DNA of 64,000 nucleotides from Vibrio hibernica (GTDB taxonomy: Bacteria; Pseudomonadota; Gammaproteobacteria; Enterobacterales; Vibrionaceae): positions 1 through 64,000 of the forward strand of contig NZ_VHKO01000008.1 of the NCBI RefSeq assembly GCF_015223435.1. The letters are read 5' to 3'. Positions 45,954 to 58,493 of this stretch are shown here, piece by piece. Under the pieces are notes generated by a model. The model was given only the letters and a program-made list of their open reading frames with translations. It made no database searches and was not told the origin of the DNA. Numbering within the stretch: position 1 is the stretch's first letter; every line of letters starts with the position of its first letter. A program made the position numbers and the translations under genes.

Positions 45954-46997
45954 TCACATTAACTCTGCCAACATATCGACATTATATTCCGTTAAATCTT
46001 GGCCCGTTTTTAGCTTTTCAATGTAATCAGGATTAGCAATTAATGGTCGCCCAATAGCAATCAAATCAAAGTCATTATTTTCGATATGTTTAGCCGCTTG
46101 CTGAGCAGAGTAACCACCCACCGCCATAAAGGTGCCCGTAAATTGCTTACGCATATATTCAGATACCTTACCGCCTAAATGCTCATATACAACGCTGTCA
46201 TCAAAAATACCAGAGTGTACATAAGCCAGATCGCGAGTCGACAACTGTGCTAACAGATAATCAAACACTTCTTTATCGCGAGCATCGATCTCTATATGCG
46301 TATAAGCCGCTGGAGATAAACGAATAGCAGTACGGTCTTTACCAATTTCAGCACTAATTGAGTCGGTAATGTCTAATGCAAAACGTGACATATTCTCTGG
46401 TGTTTGACCATATTCATCCTCGCGACGATTAGTGTCAAAATGCAGGAACTGGTCAATTAAATAACCATTAGCAGCATGAATTTCCACACCATCAAATCCG
46501 GCTTCCACTGCGTTTTTTGCTGCTTGAGTATAATCTGCCACTAACTGATCAATATCTTCAGCTGTCGCCGCTTTAGGCATTTCGTAACTAAACTCTCGAG
46601 CTCTTGGCAGTGTTCCCTCCTCTTTTAGCGCAGAAGGTGCATAAACTGTCCCCTCACCAAAATAATGAGAGTGAGCCTGACGACCTAAGTGCCAAAGCTG
46701 AGCAAAAATCTTACCGCCATTTTCATGTACAGCCGCCGTCACTTTTTTCCAACCATCAATTTGTGCTTGAGTAAACAACCCTGGCGTATTGGGAAAGCCT
46801 TGTCCATCCGCGCGAATAATGGTCGCTTCACTGATGATTAATCCAACATCTGCACGGCGAGCATAATAAGCCACCATTTGTTCAGTTGGCACTAAATCAT
46901 CATCGGCCATACAGCGAGTCAGCGGTGCCATTGCAATGCGATTAGCCAACGTCAGCGTGTCATTCAAACGATAAGGTTGAAACAAAATATCGGTCAT
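45954..46997 (-). CDS. Old Yellow Enzyme family NADH:flavin oxidoreductase (NemA-like)
   Basis: A 347-residue FMN enzyme that reduces activated alkenes such as N-ethylmaleimide or nitro compounds. The TIM-barrel signatures are NRIAMAPLTRCMADDDLVP at the N-terminus, QLWHLGRQAH, the substrate-binding HAANGYLIDQFL, DTNRREDEYG and IAIGRPLIANPDY. No TetR regulator (nemR) is adjacent. It is convergent with the channel gene and divergent from avtA. Confidence 0.92.
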   Translation of the reverse strand: MTDILFQPYRLNDTLTLANRIAMAPLTRCMADDDLVPTEQMVAYYARRADVGLIISEATIIRADGQGFPNTPGLFTQAQIDGWKKVTAAVHENGGKIFAQLWHLGRQAHSHYFGEGTVYAPSALKEEGTLPRAREFSYEMPKAATAEDIDQLVADYTQAAKNAVEAGFDGVEIHAANGYLIDQFLHFDTNRREDEYGQTPENMSRFALDITDSISAEIGKDRTAIRLSPAAYTHIEIDARDKEVFDYLLAQLSTRDLAYVHSGIFDDSVVYEHLGGKVSEYMRKQFTGTFMAVGGYSAQQAAKHIENNDFDLIAIGRPLIANPDYIEKLKTGQDLTEYNVDMLAELM

Positions 46998-47248
46998 AGT
47001 GGATTCCTGTTTGTGTCATATAAAAACAATCAAAAGAAGAAGCTGATAGGAATAAACTCTCAGCAAATAGAAAGGCGGATGTTTTATTTTATTCACGTCT
47101 TATTTGTCAGATATGAGGGAGATGAAGAATATTTTCAAGGCATGATATTTTGTAGCACATAAATCATCCCGCCAGACTCTTTCTATCCCTACAACAATCG
47201 GGTATGTTAAATAGTTCGTTTTTCTACCCGCTCATGGATAAAAGTGTT

Positions 47249-48511
47249 ATGCAGTTTTCTAAATTTGGTGACAAGTTCAATCGTTATTCTGGTATTACTC
47301 AATTAATGGATGACCTTAATGACGGCCTGCGTACACCGGGTGCAATTATGCTTGGAGGGGGAAACCCAGCCGCTATCCCAGAAATGGTAGAATATTTCAA
47401 ACAAGCCAGCGCCGACATGCTCGCCAATGGTGAGTTAATTAATGCCATGACCAACTACGATGGCCCGCAAGGCAAAAACACCTTTACTGAAAGTTTAGCC
47501 AAACTATTAAAAGACACTTATGGTTGGGATATTAGCAGTAAAAACATCAGCCTCACTAACGGTAGCCAAAGTGCTTTTTTCTCCATTTTTAATCTATTCG
47601 CAGGTCAGCAAAGTGATGGCCATCATAAGAAAATACTTCTGCCACTGGCACCTGAATATATTGGCTACAGCGATGCGGGAATCGATGACGATATCTTTGT
47701 GTCTTACCATCCAGAAATTGAAATACTGGAAAATCGCATATTCAAATACCACGTTGATTTTGAGCAAGTGCATGTGGATGGTTCGATAGCGGCTATTTGC
47801 GCTTCACGCCCCACCAACCCAACCGGTAATGTATTAACTGATGAAGAGGTTGGTAAGCTCGATAAATTGGCGCGTGACAACAACATTCCATTGATCATCG
47901 ATAACGCTTACGGTACACCTTTTCCTAATATTATCTTTGAAGATGTAACGCCTTTTTGGAATCAAAACACCATATTGTGTATGAGCTTGTCTAAGCTAGG
48001 TTTACCCGGTGTGCGTTGCGGTATCGTGATCGCCAGTGAGGTAATGACTCAAGCCATGACCAACATTAACGGCATTGTTAACCTCGCGCCGTGCAGCATC
48101 GGCCCAGCGATTGCCAATCACATGATAGAACAAAGTGACTTATTACCATTAAGCGAAAATATAATTAAGCCATTTTACCAGCGCAAAGCCCTGCATGCGG
48201 TGGAATTATTGCAAGCCGCTATTTCTGATCCTCGTTTTAAAATTCACAAACCGGAAGGGGCTATTTTTCTATGGTTATGGTTTGACGAGCTACCAATCAC
48301 TACCATGGAATTGTATCAACGCTTAAAAGTTCGCGGGGTATTAATTGTTCCCGGCGAATATTTTTTCTTTGGGCAAGAATCTAAAGCAGAAAAATGGGAT
48401 CACGCGCATCAATGCCTGCGCATGAACTACGTGCAAAGTGATGAAGATATGCAGCGCGGTATTGAGATCATTGCCGAGGAAGTGAATAAGGCGTATCAAG
48501 GAAAATTTTAA
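47249..48511 (+). CDS. avtA: Valine--pyruvate aminotransferase
   Basis: AvtA exchanges the amino group between valine and pyruvate (alanine). The PLP enzyme closely follows E. coli AvtA: FGDKFNRYSGITQLMDDLNDGL, MLGGGNPA, NYDGPQGK, SRPTNPTGNV, IDNAYG, and the PLP lysine in CMSLSKLGLPG. The ATG at 47249 gives 420 residues, in line with E. coli (417); an upstream ATG at 47204 would add 15 residues. Neither has a strong ribosome site. Next to ibpA and near glyQS as in V. cholerae. Confidence 0.94.
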   Translation: MQFSKFGDKFNRYSGITQLMDDLNDGLRTPGAIMLGGGNPAAIPEMVEYFKQASADMLANGELINAMTNYDGPQGKNTFTESLAKLLKDTYGWDISSKNISLTNGSQSAFFSIFNLFAGQQSDGHHKKILLPLAPEYIGYSDAGIDDDIFVSYHPEIEILENRIFKYHVDFEQVHVDGSIAAICASRPTNPTGNVLTDEEVGKLDKLARDNNIPLIIDNAYGTPFPNIIFEDVTPFWNQNTILCMSLSKLGLPGVRCGIVIASEVMTQAMTNINGIVNLAPCSIGPAIANHMIEQSDLLPLSENIIKPFYQRKALHAVELLQAAISDPRFKIHKPEGAIFLWLWFDELPITTMELYQRLKVRGVLIVPGEYFFFGQESKAEKWDHAHQCLRMNYVQSDEDMQRGIEIIAEEVNKAYQGKF

Positions 48512-48544
48512 AGTAAAGCCGCTAAATAAAATTTTCTAAATAAC

Positions 48545-48572
48545 AAAAAAGGGTGCTAATCAGCACCCTTAT
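48545..48572. terminator. Bidirectional terminator, avtA/ibpA
   Basis: Stem AAGGGTGCT/AGCACCCTT (48549-48557, 48562-48570) with A6 on the left flank and a short T-containing right flank, in the convergent gap. Confidence 0.82.
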
Positions 48573-48602
48573 CTTCATTTATTAACATATCAACCGACTC
48601 GA

Positions 48603-49040
48603 TTATTTATCTTCGAGAAGTTTACTGCCATTAATCGCAATTTTACGCGGTTGCATCGCATCTGGAATTTCACGCTCGAGATCGACATGCAGTAAACCAT
48701 TTTCCATGGTTGCGCCAATCACTTTGACATAATCAGCTAGCTGGAATTTACGTTCAAAATCACGCTCAGCAATGCCTTGGTAAACGTAACTTTTTCCTTC
48801 TTCAGCTTGACGCTCACCACGTACAATCAGCATATTTTCTTGTTGGGTGATATCCAGCTGTTCATCAGAAAAACCCGCCACCGCCATCGTGATACGATAG
48901 TGATGCTCGTCTTTTTGCTCGATATTATACGGTGGGTATCCACCAGAAGTGTTCTTGGCATTATTGGATTCCATTAGGTTGAATAAACGATCAAAACCAA
49001 TGGCATTACGATATAGGGGAGTAAAATCTACATTACGCAT
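48603..49040 (-). CDS. ibpA: Small heat-shock protein IbpA
   Basis: A 145-residue alpha-crystallin type chaperone that holds unfolded proteins for refolding by DnaK/ClpB. It begins [23 protein letters not shown], matching E. coli IbpA. It has the alpha-crystallin domain with [10 protein letters not shown] and the C-terminal sequence [15 protein letters not shown] and a final RKIAI (the I-x-I anchor). The start at 49040 follows AAGGA. Upstream is a sigma-32-type -35 and a ROSE-like RNA hairpin that would hide the ribosome site at low temperature. Confidence 0.95.
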   Translation of the reverse strand: MRNVDFTPLYRNAIGFDRLFNLMESNNAKNTSGGYPPYNIEQKDEHHYRITMAVAGFSDEQLDITQQENMLIVRGERQAEEGKSYVYQGIAERDFERKFQLADYVKVIGATMENGLLHVDLEREIPDAMQPRKIAINGSKLLEDK

Positions 49041-49043
49041 AAG

Positions 49044-49068
49044 ACTATCCTTTTTATTAAGCAATAGT
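49044..49068 (-). ncRNA. ROSE-like RNA thermometer of ibpA
   Basis: In the ibpA leader (minus strand) ACTATTGCTT pairs with AAGGATAGT across a 6-7-nt loop. UUGCU faces the AGGA ribosome site with a G-G opposition, the known core of ROSE thermometers found on ibpA genes. Only the core hairpin was recognised; additional ROSE stems would lie at 49069-49090. Confidence 0.65.
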
Positions 49069-49113
49069 GTGCAAGCATTCAACAGTTGTGACTTGCAGTT
49101 TAAGTTGTGTGCT

Positions 49114-49120
49114 TTTCAAG
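49114..49120 (-). promoter_or_regulatory. Sigma-32 type -35 element of ibpA
   Basis: CTTGAAA on the minus strand is a perfect sigma-32 -35 box, 74 bp before the ibpA start. A matching CCCCAT -10 is not obvious, so the promoter call is partial. Confidence 0.5.
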
Positions 49121-49226
49121 TAACCCTAATGGCGAAACTGAATAAGCGGTAACCAAAAATGACCCTAACGGCATCACCTTCATTTATCTATATGAGGATG
49201 CAAAGGTTAACTTTCAAGTAGGGAAG

Positions 49227-49258
49227 AAAAAACCCTCGACATTACTGGCGAGGGTTTT
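49227..49258 (-). terminator. Terminator of the dnaA-dnaN-recF-gyrB cluster
   Basis: Minus-strand stem AACCCTCG/CGAGGGTT followed by TTTTTC, 30 bp after the gyrB stop. Confidence 0.9.
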
Positions 49259-49286
49259 GAATGTTTATTTAACTAACAAGTATTTT

Positions 49287-51725
<2,439 letters not shown>

Positions 51726-52805
51726 TTATCTTTGCTCTATTTTGCCATGTTCCACATGAAACATCCTGCTATTTTCACTTTGCATCTCAGCAATGTGACT
51801 TGCAGTAATAGCGCTTATAAAAACCTGTGCCTGCGTCTGCTTCAAATATTCAGCAAAACGTGTGCGACGTTGACCATCTAGTTCTGATGCAAAATCATCA
51901 ATTAAATAAATACACTGTTTGTCTGTCGCTTGGCTCAAATGTTGGCCTTGCGCCAGTCGCAGCGCGCACACCATTAATTTCAACTGACCTCGTGACAATA
52001 TATCTTCTACCGGTGTTGCATGAATTTTAAGTTTTAAATCGGCTTTATTGGGGCTACTAAATGTGTAACCGAGCTGCTGATCACGCTCAAAATTGTGCTT
52101 CAAACTATCCGCGTATGGGGTGTCTTTATCCCAGCCTCTATAATACTGAATTTTCACTTCAAATTCAGGTAAAAATACTGCGCAAATTTGTTCTGCAATC
52201 GGTTTAAGTTGAACCACATACTCCAACCGCCACTGACTAATCGTTTCCGCCAATTGTGCCAGTTCTTGATCCCAATAACTGAGTTCTTGATAACTACGAG
52301 CTGTCTTTAATAAGGCATTACGCTGCTTCATTAATCGCTTAAATCGTGCCCATGCTTGATAAAAATGGGGTTGAGTATGAAAAACACCCCAATCAATAAA
52401 TGCACGACGAAATTTAGGTCCTTCGGTTAATAACTCAAAGCCTTCGGTGTGAATCAATTGCAACGGCAATGTCTGGGCAAGCTGAGCTATTTTTTGCCCA
52501 CCTTGGCCACCAATTTTAACTTCACTACTGCCATCACGCTGCTTATTAATACCAATCGGCAATTCATAGTCGTCGCTATTAATAAAACGGCCATGCACAA
52601 ACAACTCACTATTGTCATGCTGGATCACTCGCCCGGTTAAACTGGTACGAAATGAACGGCCATGCCCCAACAGATAAATAGCCTCAAGCACACTGGTTTT
52701 GCCGCTACCATTCGGTCCGATAAGAAAATTAAAGCCTGATGATAGTTCGAGATCACAGGCTTTAATATTACGAAATTGTTGAATGGCTAATCGTGCTAAC
52801 GGCAT
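51726..52805 (-). CDS. recF: Recombination protein RecF
   Basis: RecF is an SMC-like ATPase that helps RecOR load RecA at gaps. The 359-residue protein has Walker [10 protein letters not shown] (about 30-38), signature [18 protein letters not shown] and Walker [12 protein letters not shown]. Its last residues include MFHVEHGK, and the DNA encoding them matches 14 of 16 bases of a parS site. Lies 39 bp after dnaN and 18 bp before gyrB. Confidence 0.96.
   Translation of the reverse strand: MPLARLAIQQFRNIKACDLELSSGFNFLIGPNGSGKTSVLEAIYLLGHGRSFRTSLTGRVIQHDNSELFVHGRFINSDDYELPIGINKQRDGSSEVKIGGQGGQKIAQLAQTLPLQLIHTEGFELLTEGPKFRRAFIDWGVFHTQPHFYQAWARFKRLMKQRNALLKTARSYQELSYWDQELAQLAETISQWRLEYVVQLKPIAEQICAVFLPEFEVKIQYYRGWDKDTPYADSLKHNFERDQQLGYTFSSPNKADLKLKIHATPVEDILSRGQLKLMVCALRLAQGQHLSQATDKQCIYLIDDFASELDGQRRTRFAEYLKQTQAQVFISAITASHIAEMQSENSRMFHVEHGKIEQR
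51748..51763. promoter_or_regulatory. Candidate parS (ParB-binding) site within recF
   Basis: TGTTCCACATGAAACA matches the parS consensus TGTTTCACGTGAAACA at 14 of 16 positions; one mismatch is in the tolerated fourth/fifth position and one breaks the central CACGTG. It lies about 9 kb from oriC and 12 kb from parA, where ParB sites are expected. It also encodes the MFHVEH peptide of RecF. Confidence 0.6.
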
Positions 52806-52844
52806 AGATCAACCACCGACTCTATTTAAGAGTAACATCATATT

Positions 52845-53945
52845 TTACAGACGTATTGGCATAACAACGTACATGGCTGACGAATCATCGACATTTTCAA
52901 CCAACGCACTGGCATTAGCATCACTTAATGACATACGAACTGTTTTGCATTTTAAGGTGTTTAAAATATCCAACACGTAGCTAACATTGAAACCAATCTC
53001 TAACGGCTCACCTTGGTAATTCACATCAAGGTTTTCTTCTGCTTCTTCTTGCTCTGGGTTGTTGGCAGTAATACGCATTTCAGAGCCAGATAAATTAACG
53101 CGAACACCACGAAACTTTTCATTCGATAAAATAGCAGCACGCGAAAATGACTGACGCAGCGCATCACAATCAGCGTCAAGTGTTTTATTGGTACTTTGTG
53201 GCATTACGCGACGATAATCAGGGAAGCGACCATCGACCAGTTTAGAGGTAAAGGTAAACTCATTTACATTGGCGCGAATATTTGAACTGCCAATTTGTAA
53301 GGTTACGTTTTCGTCTGGGCGATCAAGCAACTTAACTAATTCAAGTACACCTTTACGCGGAACAATCACTTGTTGTTGATTAAACTCACCCACTAAGCCA
53401 GTTTCAGAAACGGCCATACGATGACCATCGGTCGCAATCGAACGTAGGGTATTGCCTTCAATCTCAAATAACATGCCGTTTAAATAATAACGTACATCTT
53501 GATTTGCCATTGAGAATTGAGTTTTTTCCACTAAACGACGCAACTCACCTTGAGTGACCGTGACTTGCGCGTCACTTTGCCAATCTTCGATATTAGGGAA
53601 ATCGGTGGCTGGTAATGTGGTTAATGAAAAGCGACTGCGGCCTGATTTCATTAATAATCGATCGTTTTCATAAGTAATGTCGATATGTGCATCATCGGGT
53701 AAGCCTCGACAAATATCTAAAAACTTACGTGATGGCACCGTTGTACTGCCCGGTTCAAAGTGATCGGTCAACGCTAAACGGCAAACCAGCTCGACTTCAA
53801 GATCGGTAGCGGTAATGGATAACTCACCGTTTTCCACTTTAATTAACAAGTTACCAAGAATAGGTAACGTCGAACGTCCACCTAAAGCGCCAGAGACTTG
53901 TTGTAAAGGTTTTATCAATTGGGTGCGATCAATAGTAAATTTCAT
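52845..53945 (-). CDS. dnaN: DNA polymerase III beta clamp
   Basis: The sliding clamp that tethers polymerase III to DNA. The 366-residue protein matches E. coli in length. The start MKFTIDRTQLIKPLQQVSG, the middle DGHRMAVSE and the C-terminal YVVMPIRL (MPMRL in E. coli) are diagnostic. Lies 40 bp after dnaA, and recF follows after 39 bp. Confidence 0.98.
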   Translation of the reverse strand: MKFTIDRTQLIKPLQQVSGALGGRSTLPILGNLLIKVENGELSITATDLEVELVCRLALTDHFEPGSTTVPSRKFLDICRGLPDDAHIDITYENDRLLMKSGRSRFSLTTLPATDFPNIEDWQSDAQVTVTQGELRRLVEKTQFSMANQDVRYYLNGMLFEIEGNTLRSIATDGHRMAVSETGLVGEFNQQQVIVPRKGVLELVKLLDRPDENVTLQIGSSNIRANVNEFTFTSKLVDGRFPDYRRVMPQSTNKTLDADCDALRQSFSRAAILSNEKFRGVRVNLSGSEMRITANNPEQEEAEENLDVNYQGEPLEIGFNVSYVLDILNTLKCKTVRMSLSDANASALVENVDDSSAMYVVMPIRL

Positions 53946-53985
53946 TATCTACTCTAACTAATAATGTTATATATAATGGTGAAGA

Positions 53986-55395
53986 TTAAGACGATAAAGT
54001 ACGGATTAAATTTGAGTAATCTTCTTTTATATCGTGGCTTTCTTCACGCAATTCTTTAATTTTACGGCATGCATGCAAGACAGTAGTATGATCTCGCCCA
54101 CCAAAAGCATCACCAATTTCAGGCAAGCTATGGTTAGTAAGTTCTTTTGATAATGCCATTGCCACTTGACGTGGACGCGCAACAGAACGAGAACGACGCT
54201 TAGATAATAAGTCAGCCATCTTAATTTTGTAGTATTCCGCCACCGTTTTTTGGATATTGTCGATGGTGACCAACTTTTCTTGCAACGCCAGTAAATCTCG
54301 TAATGCTTCACGTACAAAATCGATAGTAATTGGACGGCCAGTAAAGTTTGCATTCGCGATCACGCGGTTTAATGCACCTTCAAGTTCACGCACATTAGAA
54401 CGCAGACGTTTAGCAATAAAGAATGCCACTTCATCAGCTAAAGTAATTTGATGATCCTCAGCTTTTTTCATCAAAATAGCTACGCGAGTTTCAAGCTCTG
54501 GTGGCTCAATCGCAACGGTCAACCCCCAACCAAAACGAGATTTCAGCCGATCTTCTACTCCGTTGATCTCTTTCGGATAACGATCCGAGGTTAAGATGAT
54601 TTGCTGATTGCCTTCTAATAATGCATTAAAGGTATGGAAAAACTCTTCTTGCGAGCGCTCTTTGTTGGCAAAAAATTGAATGTCATCGATAAGCAATGCG
54701 TCAAGGCTTCGGTAGTAACGTTTAAATTCTTCAATGGCATTGTTTTGTAGCGCTTTTACCATATCTTGTACAAAACGCTCTGAGTGCATATAGACAACAC
54801 GCGCCCCAGGTTTGTTTTCAATAATGGCATTACCTACTGCATGCAAAAGGTGCGTTTTACCTAACCCCGTTCCACCGTATAAAAATAATGGATTATAAGA
54901 AAGTCCCGGATTATCAGAAACCTGTTTTGCTGCCGCTAAACCAAGCTGATTCGATTTACCTTCAACAAAGTTATGAAACTTATGTTTAGGGTTAACATTA
55001 GAGCGATGATTTACATCAATCACAACTTCACGTTGACCCGTATCCCAAGATTTATTTAGTGGGCGGCTTTGTTGTACTTGCGCAGGCCCAGACGATTCTG
55101 CTGCTACATCAGCCGCAGTACGTTTTGGTCTAGAAACAGGAGCATGAGTCGGTTTACTCCCTACTTCAAAATGCAAATTGGGCGTATCTGAACCACAAAA
55201 CTCTTTGAGCAATCCATTAATACTATGAAGATATTTATCACGAACCCAATCGAGCACAAAACGATTTGGTGCAAATAGAGTGAGTGTATTGTCATTAAGT
55301 TCAGCCTGAAGAGGACGAACCCACATACTGAACTCAGTGGCGGGAAGCTCTTCTTGAAGTTGTTGCAAGCACTGCAACCATAGCGAAGACGACAC
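53986..55395 (-). CDS. dnaA: Replication initiator DnaA
   Basis: DnaA binds DnaA boxes at oriC and melts the origin. The 469-residue protein has domain I ([15 protein letters not shown]), a flexible linker, AAA+ Walker [11 protein letters not shown], Walker [14 protein letters not shown], and the domain IV DNA-binding signature [15 protein letters not shown]. It heads the leftward dnaA-dnaN-recF-gyrB cluster, with a DnaA box in its upstream region. Confidence 0.98.
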   Translation of the reverse strand: MSSSLWLQCLQQLQEELPATEFSMWVRPLQAELNDNTLTLFAPNRFVLDWVRDKYLHSINGLLKEFCGSDTPNLHFEVGSKPTHAPVSRPKRTAADVAAESSGPAQVQQSRPLNKSWDTGQREVVIDVNHRSNVNPKHKFHNFVEGKSNQLGLAAAKQVSDNPGLSYNPLFLYGGTGLGKTHLLHAVGNAIIENKPGARVVYMHSERFVQDMVKALQNNAIEEFKRYYRSLDALLIDDIQFFANKERSQEEFFHTFNALLEGNQQIILTSDRYPKEINGVEDRLKSRFGWGLTVAIEPPELETRVAILMKKAEDHQITLADEVAFFIAKRLRSNVRELEGALNRVIANANFTGRPITIDFVREALRDLLALQEKLVTIDNIQKTVAEYYKIKMADLLSKRRSRSVARPRQVAMALSKELTNHSLPEIGDAFGGRDHTTVLHACRKIKELREESHDIKEDYSNLIRTLSS

Positions 55396-56007
55396 AGAAA
55401 CCTCACACGAAATGAAATGATCTTAAAGGAAAGCGATTCTACATCTCAACAAGCAAGATCACCAGAGATAGATCCTTATAATAATGAATAAGATCTCAAG
55501 TTATTCACAGATTTTCATTATTAATCCGTATTTAGTCACAAAATAAAATCCATATTGTCTATTAATATAGTCATAACTGTTAATAAGGTTAAAGTTATCC
55601 CCAAAATGGCATTTACTATCACTTCCATTAAAAATAAGCATTTACTGACATTAACAACATCTTATTCATACTTTATACAAAATAGATCCCAAGTAAGGTT
55701 TAATCACAATGAGTCATGATCCATATAAGCAAGATCAACGGTATAATTTGTATATAAATTGTGGGTATAAATAGATCTTAGGATGATCCTTGCACTTGCT
55801 CACATAAACCGTATAATCCGCACACAGATTTTTAGGCCAATTGGTTTTTTACTCCGTATTAAATACTGTTTATTAAGCCTCGTAGGCATTGACTCTTTGG
55901 TTGTCAATGATTACAATTCCGCCTCTTTGTTGAGAGGTGTCGGATAAAACATCTCACACCGGGTTTAACAAGAACCTATAAACTACTGATCAGTAAAGGT
56001 AATTACC
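55396..56007. promoter_or_regulatory. dnaA-rpmH divergent regulatory region
   Basis: 612 bp without a gene. It holds a perfect DnaA box (TTATTCACA, 55501-55509) and ten GATC sites, fitting DnaA autoregulation and methylation control of dnaA. The rpmH-proximal part (about 55860-55990) forms several small hairpins, for example CATTGAC/GTCAATG at about 55888-55910 and CCTCT/AGAGG at about 55921-55940, a probable structured leader of the rpmH-rnpA transcript. Promoters were not pinned down. Confidence 0.7.
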
Positions 56008-56142
56008 ATGAAACGCACTTTTCAACCTACTGTTCTTAAACGTAAACGCACTCACGGTTTCCGTGCTCGTATGTCTACTAAGAACGGTCGCAAGACAATT
56101 AATGCACGTCGTGCAAAAGGCCGTAAGCGCCTTTCAAAATAA
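56008..56142 (+). CDS. rpmH: Ribosomal protein bL34
   Basis: A 44-residue, highly basic protein of the large ribosomal subunit. The start [19 protein letters not shown] and the tail [11 protein letters not shown] are nearly invariant in bacteria. AAAGG lies 9 bp before the ATG. It is transcribed with rnpA, yidD and yidC, and divergently from dnaA, the universal gamma-proteobacterial arrangement. Confidence 0.98.
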   Translation: MKRTFQPTVLKRKRTHGFRARMSTKNGRKTINARRAKGRKRLSK

Positions 56143-56159
56143 TTTTTGAATTATTTTGA
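56134..56159 (+). promoter_or_regulatory. Hairpin covering the rnpA start codon
   Basis: An 11-bp stem (56134-56144 with 56149-56159), 4-nt loop, joins the rpmH stop region to the TTG start of rnpA. It would tend to hide the start until ribosomes finish rpmH. Confidence 0.65.
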
Positions 56160-56512
56160 CTAAGTCTACTTTTACTCGGGAGTTACGTTTGTTAACTCCC
56201 GAGCATTATCAAAATGTCTTTCAGCAAGCTCATCGAGCAGGCTCCCCTCATTTCACTATTATCGCTCGCAATAATACACTCTCCCATCCAAGACTTGGAT
56301 TAGCAGTTCCTAAAAAACAAATCAAAACCGCCGTTGGTCGTAATCGTTTTAAACGCTTAGCCCGTGAAAGCTTTCGTTTACAGCAAAACCAATTGCCAAG
56401 TAAAGATTTTGTCGTAATTGCAAAAAAGAGTGCTCAAGATTTGAGTAACGAAGATGTTTTTAAAATATTTGAGAAGTTATGGCATCGCCTATCTCGCCCT
56501 TATCGTGGTTAA
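56156..56512 (+). CDS. rnpA: Ribonuclease P protein component
   Basis: RnpA assists the catalytic RNase P RNA in tRNA 5' maturation. The 118-residue protein has [18 protein letters not shown] at the start and the RNR motif in [14 protein letters not shown]. The start is a TTG (56156) with no clear ribosome site, in the stem of an 11-bp AT-rich hairpin that begins in the last codons of rpmH. The low, coupled expression this implies fits the need for far less RnpA than L34. Its end overlaps yidD by 34 bp. Confidence 0.95.
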   Translation: MTKSTFTRELRLLTPEHYQNVFQQAHRAGSPHFTIIARNNTLSHPRLGLAVPKKQIKTAVGRNRFKRLARESFRLQQNQLPSKDFVVIAKKSAQDLSNEDVFKIFEKLWHRLSRPYRG

Positions 56513-56736
56513 CTATCGGGTTAATAAACCTATATAAAGGATTAATCAGTCCCTTAATTGGCCCACGATGTCGATTTACACCGACGTGCTCTACTTATGC
56601 TATTGAAGCTATAAAAGAGCATGGTTGTGTAAAAGGGTGTTGGTTATCTGGCAAACGTTTATTAAAATGCCATCCTTTACATGCTGGGGGATATGACCCT
56701 GTCCCACCCAATCAAAAACACGACAGAGATAAATAA
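56479..56736 (+). CDS. yidD: Membrane protein insertion efficiency factor YidD
   Basis: An 85-residue amphipathic protein near the inner membrane that helps YidC-dependent insertion. The core [31 protein letters not shown] with its cysteines and [13 protein letters not shown] is the family signature. It overlaps the 3' end of rnpA by 34 bp and is followed by yidC after 2 bp. Confidence 0.96.
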   Translation: MASPISPLSWLTIGLINLYKGLISPLIGPRCRFTPTCSTYAIEAIKEHGCVKGCWLSGKRLLKCHPLHAGGYDPVPPNQKHDRDK

Positions 56737-56738
56737 CA

Positions 56739-58385
56739 ATGGATTCTCAACGTAATATTCTGTTAATCGCTTTTGCTCTAGTAAGTTTTTTATTATTCCA
56801 ACAATGGAGTAATAAAGATGCTCAACCGGAGAAAGCGCCAGTACAACAGACTCAAGCTAACACTAGTTTGTCAAATGATCATGCCGAAGCATCAGCCGAT
56901 CCATTATCTCCTCAGCATACAAAAACGGTTCCTGCAGCCACTACCATCAAAGTTCACACTGATGTGTTAGATCTTGCTATCAACCCTGTAGGTGGTGATG
57001 TTGTTTCTGCTAAATTAAACAAATACGCAGCAGAATTAAAATCAAAGAATGCATTTGTACTACTACAAGATACTCCTGAGCATGAATATATCGCACAAAG
57101 CGGTTTAGTCGGCCCTCAAGGTATTGATATCAGTAGCTCAAAACGACCTCATTATAAGACTACAGCACAATCTTTCACGCTTGCTGATGGGCAAAATGAA
57201 TTACGTATTCCTCTGACTTACTCAGCAAACGGCATTCAATACACCAAAACATTTATCATTAAGCGTGATAGTTACGCGATTGATGTTGTATACGGTATTA
57301 ATAACCAATCAGGTCAAGATGCTACCGTTGGAATGTATGCACACTTACGCCAAACAATGATCGAAGGTGGTGGTCACATTGGTATGCCTGTTTATACTGG
57401 TGGCGCATTCTCAACATCGGATAATAAATATAAAAAATACAAATTTGATGAGATGAAAGACAAAAACCTTAACGTGACTTTAAGTGACGGACAAGGTTGG
57501 GTTGCTATGCTGCAACACTATTTCACTTCAGCTTGGATCCCACGTAATCAACCAGGCACTATTCTTTATTCTCGTGTTATTGGTAATGTAGCAGATATTG
57601 GTGTTCGCACACCGAATCAAGTTATTGCTAATAATCAAAGCACCGAAATTAAAGCCACGCTTTGGGCTGGTCCTAAATTACAAGATCAAATGGCCGCGGT
57701 TGCTCCTCACCTAGATCTTGTGGTCGACTATGGTTGGTTATGGTTTATTGCCAAACCTCTTCACTCATTACTTTCATTTATTCAAAGTTTTGTAAGTAAC
57801 TGGGGTGTCGCAATTATTCTACTGACTTTCATTGTTCGTGGTGCAATGTACCCACTGACAAAAGCTCAGTATACCTCAATGGCTAAAATGCGTATGCTGC
57901 AACCAAAAATTGCCGCTATGAAAGAACGCTTAGGTGATGACCGTCAACGTGTTAGCCAAGAAATGATGGCGATGTATAAAGAAGAGAAAGTTAACCCATT
58001 AGGTGGTTGCTTCCCTATTCTTCTTCAAATGCCTATCTTCATTGCGCTTTATTGGGCATTGATGGAGTCGGTTGAATTACGTCATTCACCATTCTTTGGT
58101 TGGATCCACGATTTATCTGCGCAAGACCCGTATTACATTTTGCCAGTATTGATGGGTATATCTATGTTGATCATTCAAAAAATGAGTCCAACAACGGTTA
58201 CCGATCCAATGCAGCAGAAAATGATGATGTTTATGCCGCTTATCTTCATCTTCTTCTTCTTATGGTTCCCATCAGGTTTGGTTCTTTACTACCTAATGTC
58301 AAATATTGTTACCTTGGTACAGCAAACGTTGATTTACCGAGCGCTAGAGAAAAAAGGCTTACACTCTAAAAAAAGTAAAAGCTAA
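56739..58385 (+). CDS. yidC: Membrane protein insertase YidC
   Basis: YidC inserts and folds inner-membrane proteins alone or with Sec. The 548-residue length matches E. coli. It has an N-terminal membrane anchor (about 5-21), a large periplasmic domain, and five C-terminal helices with [13 protein letters not shown] and [21 protein letters not shown]. The tail is basic. It follows yidD by 2 bp and ends at a terminator before mnmE. Confidence 0.97.
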   Translation: MDSQRNILLIAFALVSFLLFQQWSNKDAQPEKAPVQQTQANTSLSNDHAEASADPLSPQHTKTVPAATTIKVHTDVLDLAINPVGGDVVSAKLNKYAAELKSKNAFVLLQDTPEHEYIAQSGLVGPQGIDISSSKRPHYKTTAQSFTLADGQNELRIPLTYSANGIQYTKTFIIKRDSYAIDVVYGINNQSGQDATVGMYAHLRQTMIEGGGHIGMPVYTGGAFSTSDNKYKKYKFDEMKDKNLNVTLSDGQGWVAMLQHYFTSAWIPRNQPGTILYSRVIGNVADIGVRTPNQVIANNQSTEIKATLWAGPKLQDQMAAVAPHLDLVVDYGWLWFIAKPLHSLLSFIQSFVSNWGVAIILLTFIVRGAMYPLTKAQYTSMAKMRMLQPKIAAMKERLGDDRQRVSQEMMAMYKEEKVNPLGGCFPILLQMPIFIALYWALMESVELRHSPFFGWIHDLSAQDPYYILPVLMGISMLIIQKMSPTTVTDPMQQKMMMFMPLIFIFFFLWFPSGLVLYYLMSNIVTLVQQTLIYRALEKKGLHSKKSKS

Positions 58386-58410
58386 CTCTTAACAATCAGT
58401 ACCAATATTA

Positions 58411-58440
58411 AGGCGGCCTTTATGGTCGCCTTTTGCTTTA
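58411..58440 (+). terminator. Terminator of the rpmH-yidC operon
   Basis: Stem AAGGCG/CGCCTT with GGC extension, followed by TTGCTTTATT, about 30 bp after the yidC stop. Confidence 0.7.
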
Positions 58441-58493
58441 TTGATATTTAGTCGATAATCTATTATTTATTTCCACCTTTCATTGGTTCCATT

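Noticed and set aside
46998..47248. Amino-acid attenuator leader peptide before avtA
   Set aside because: No short ORF with a run of valine or alanine codons followed by alternative hairpins is seen.
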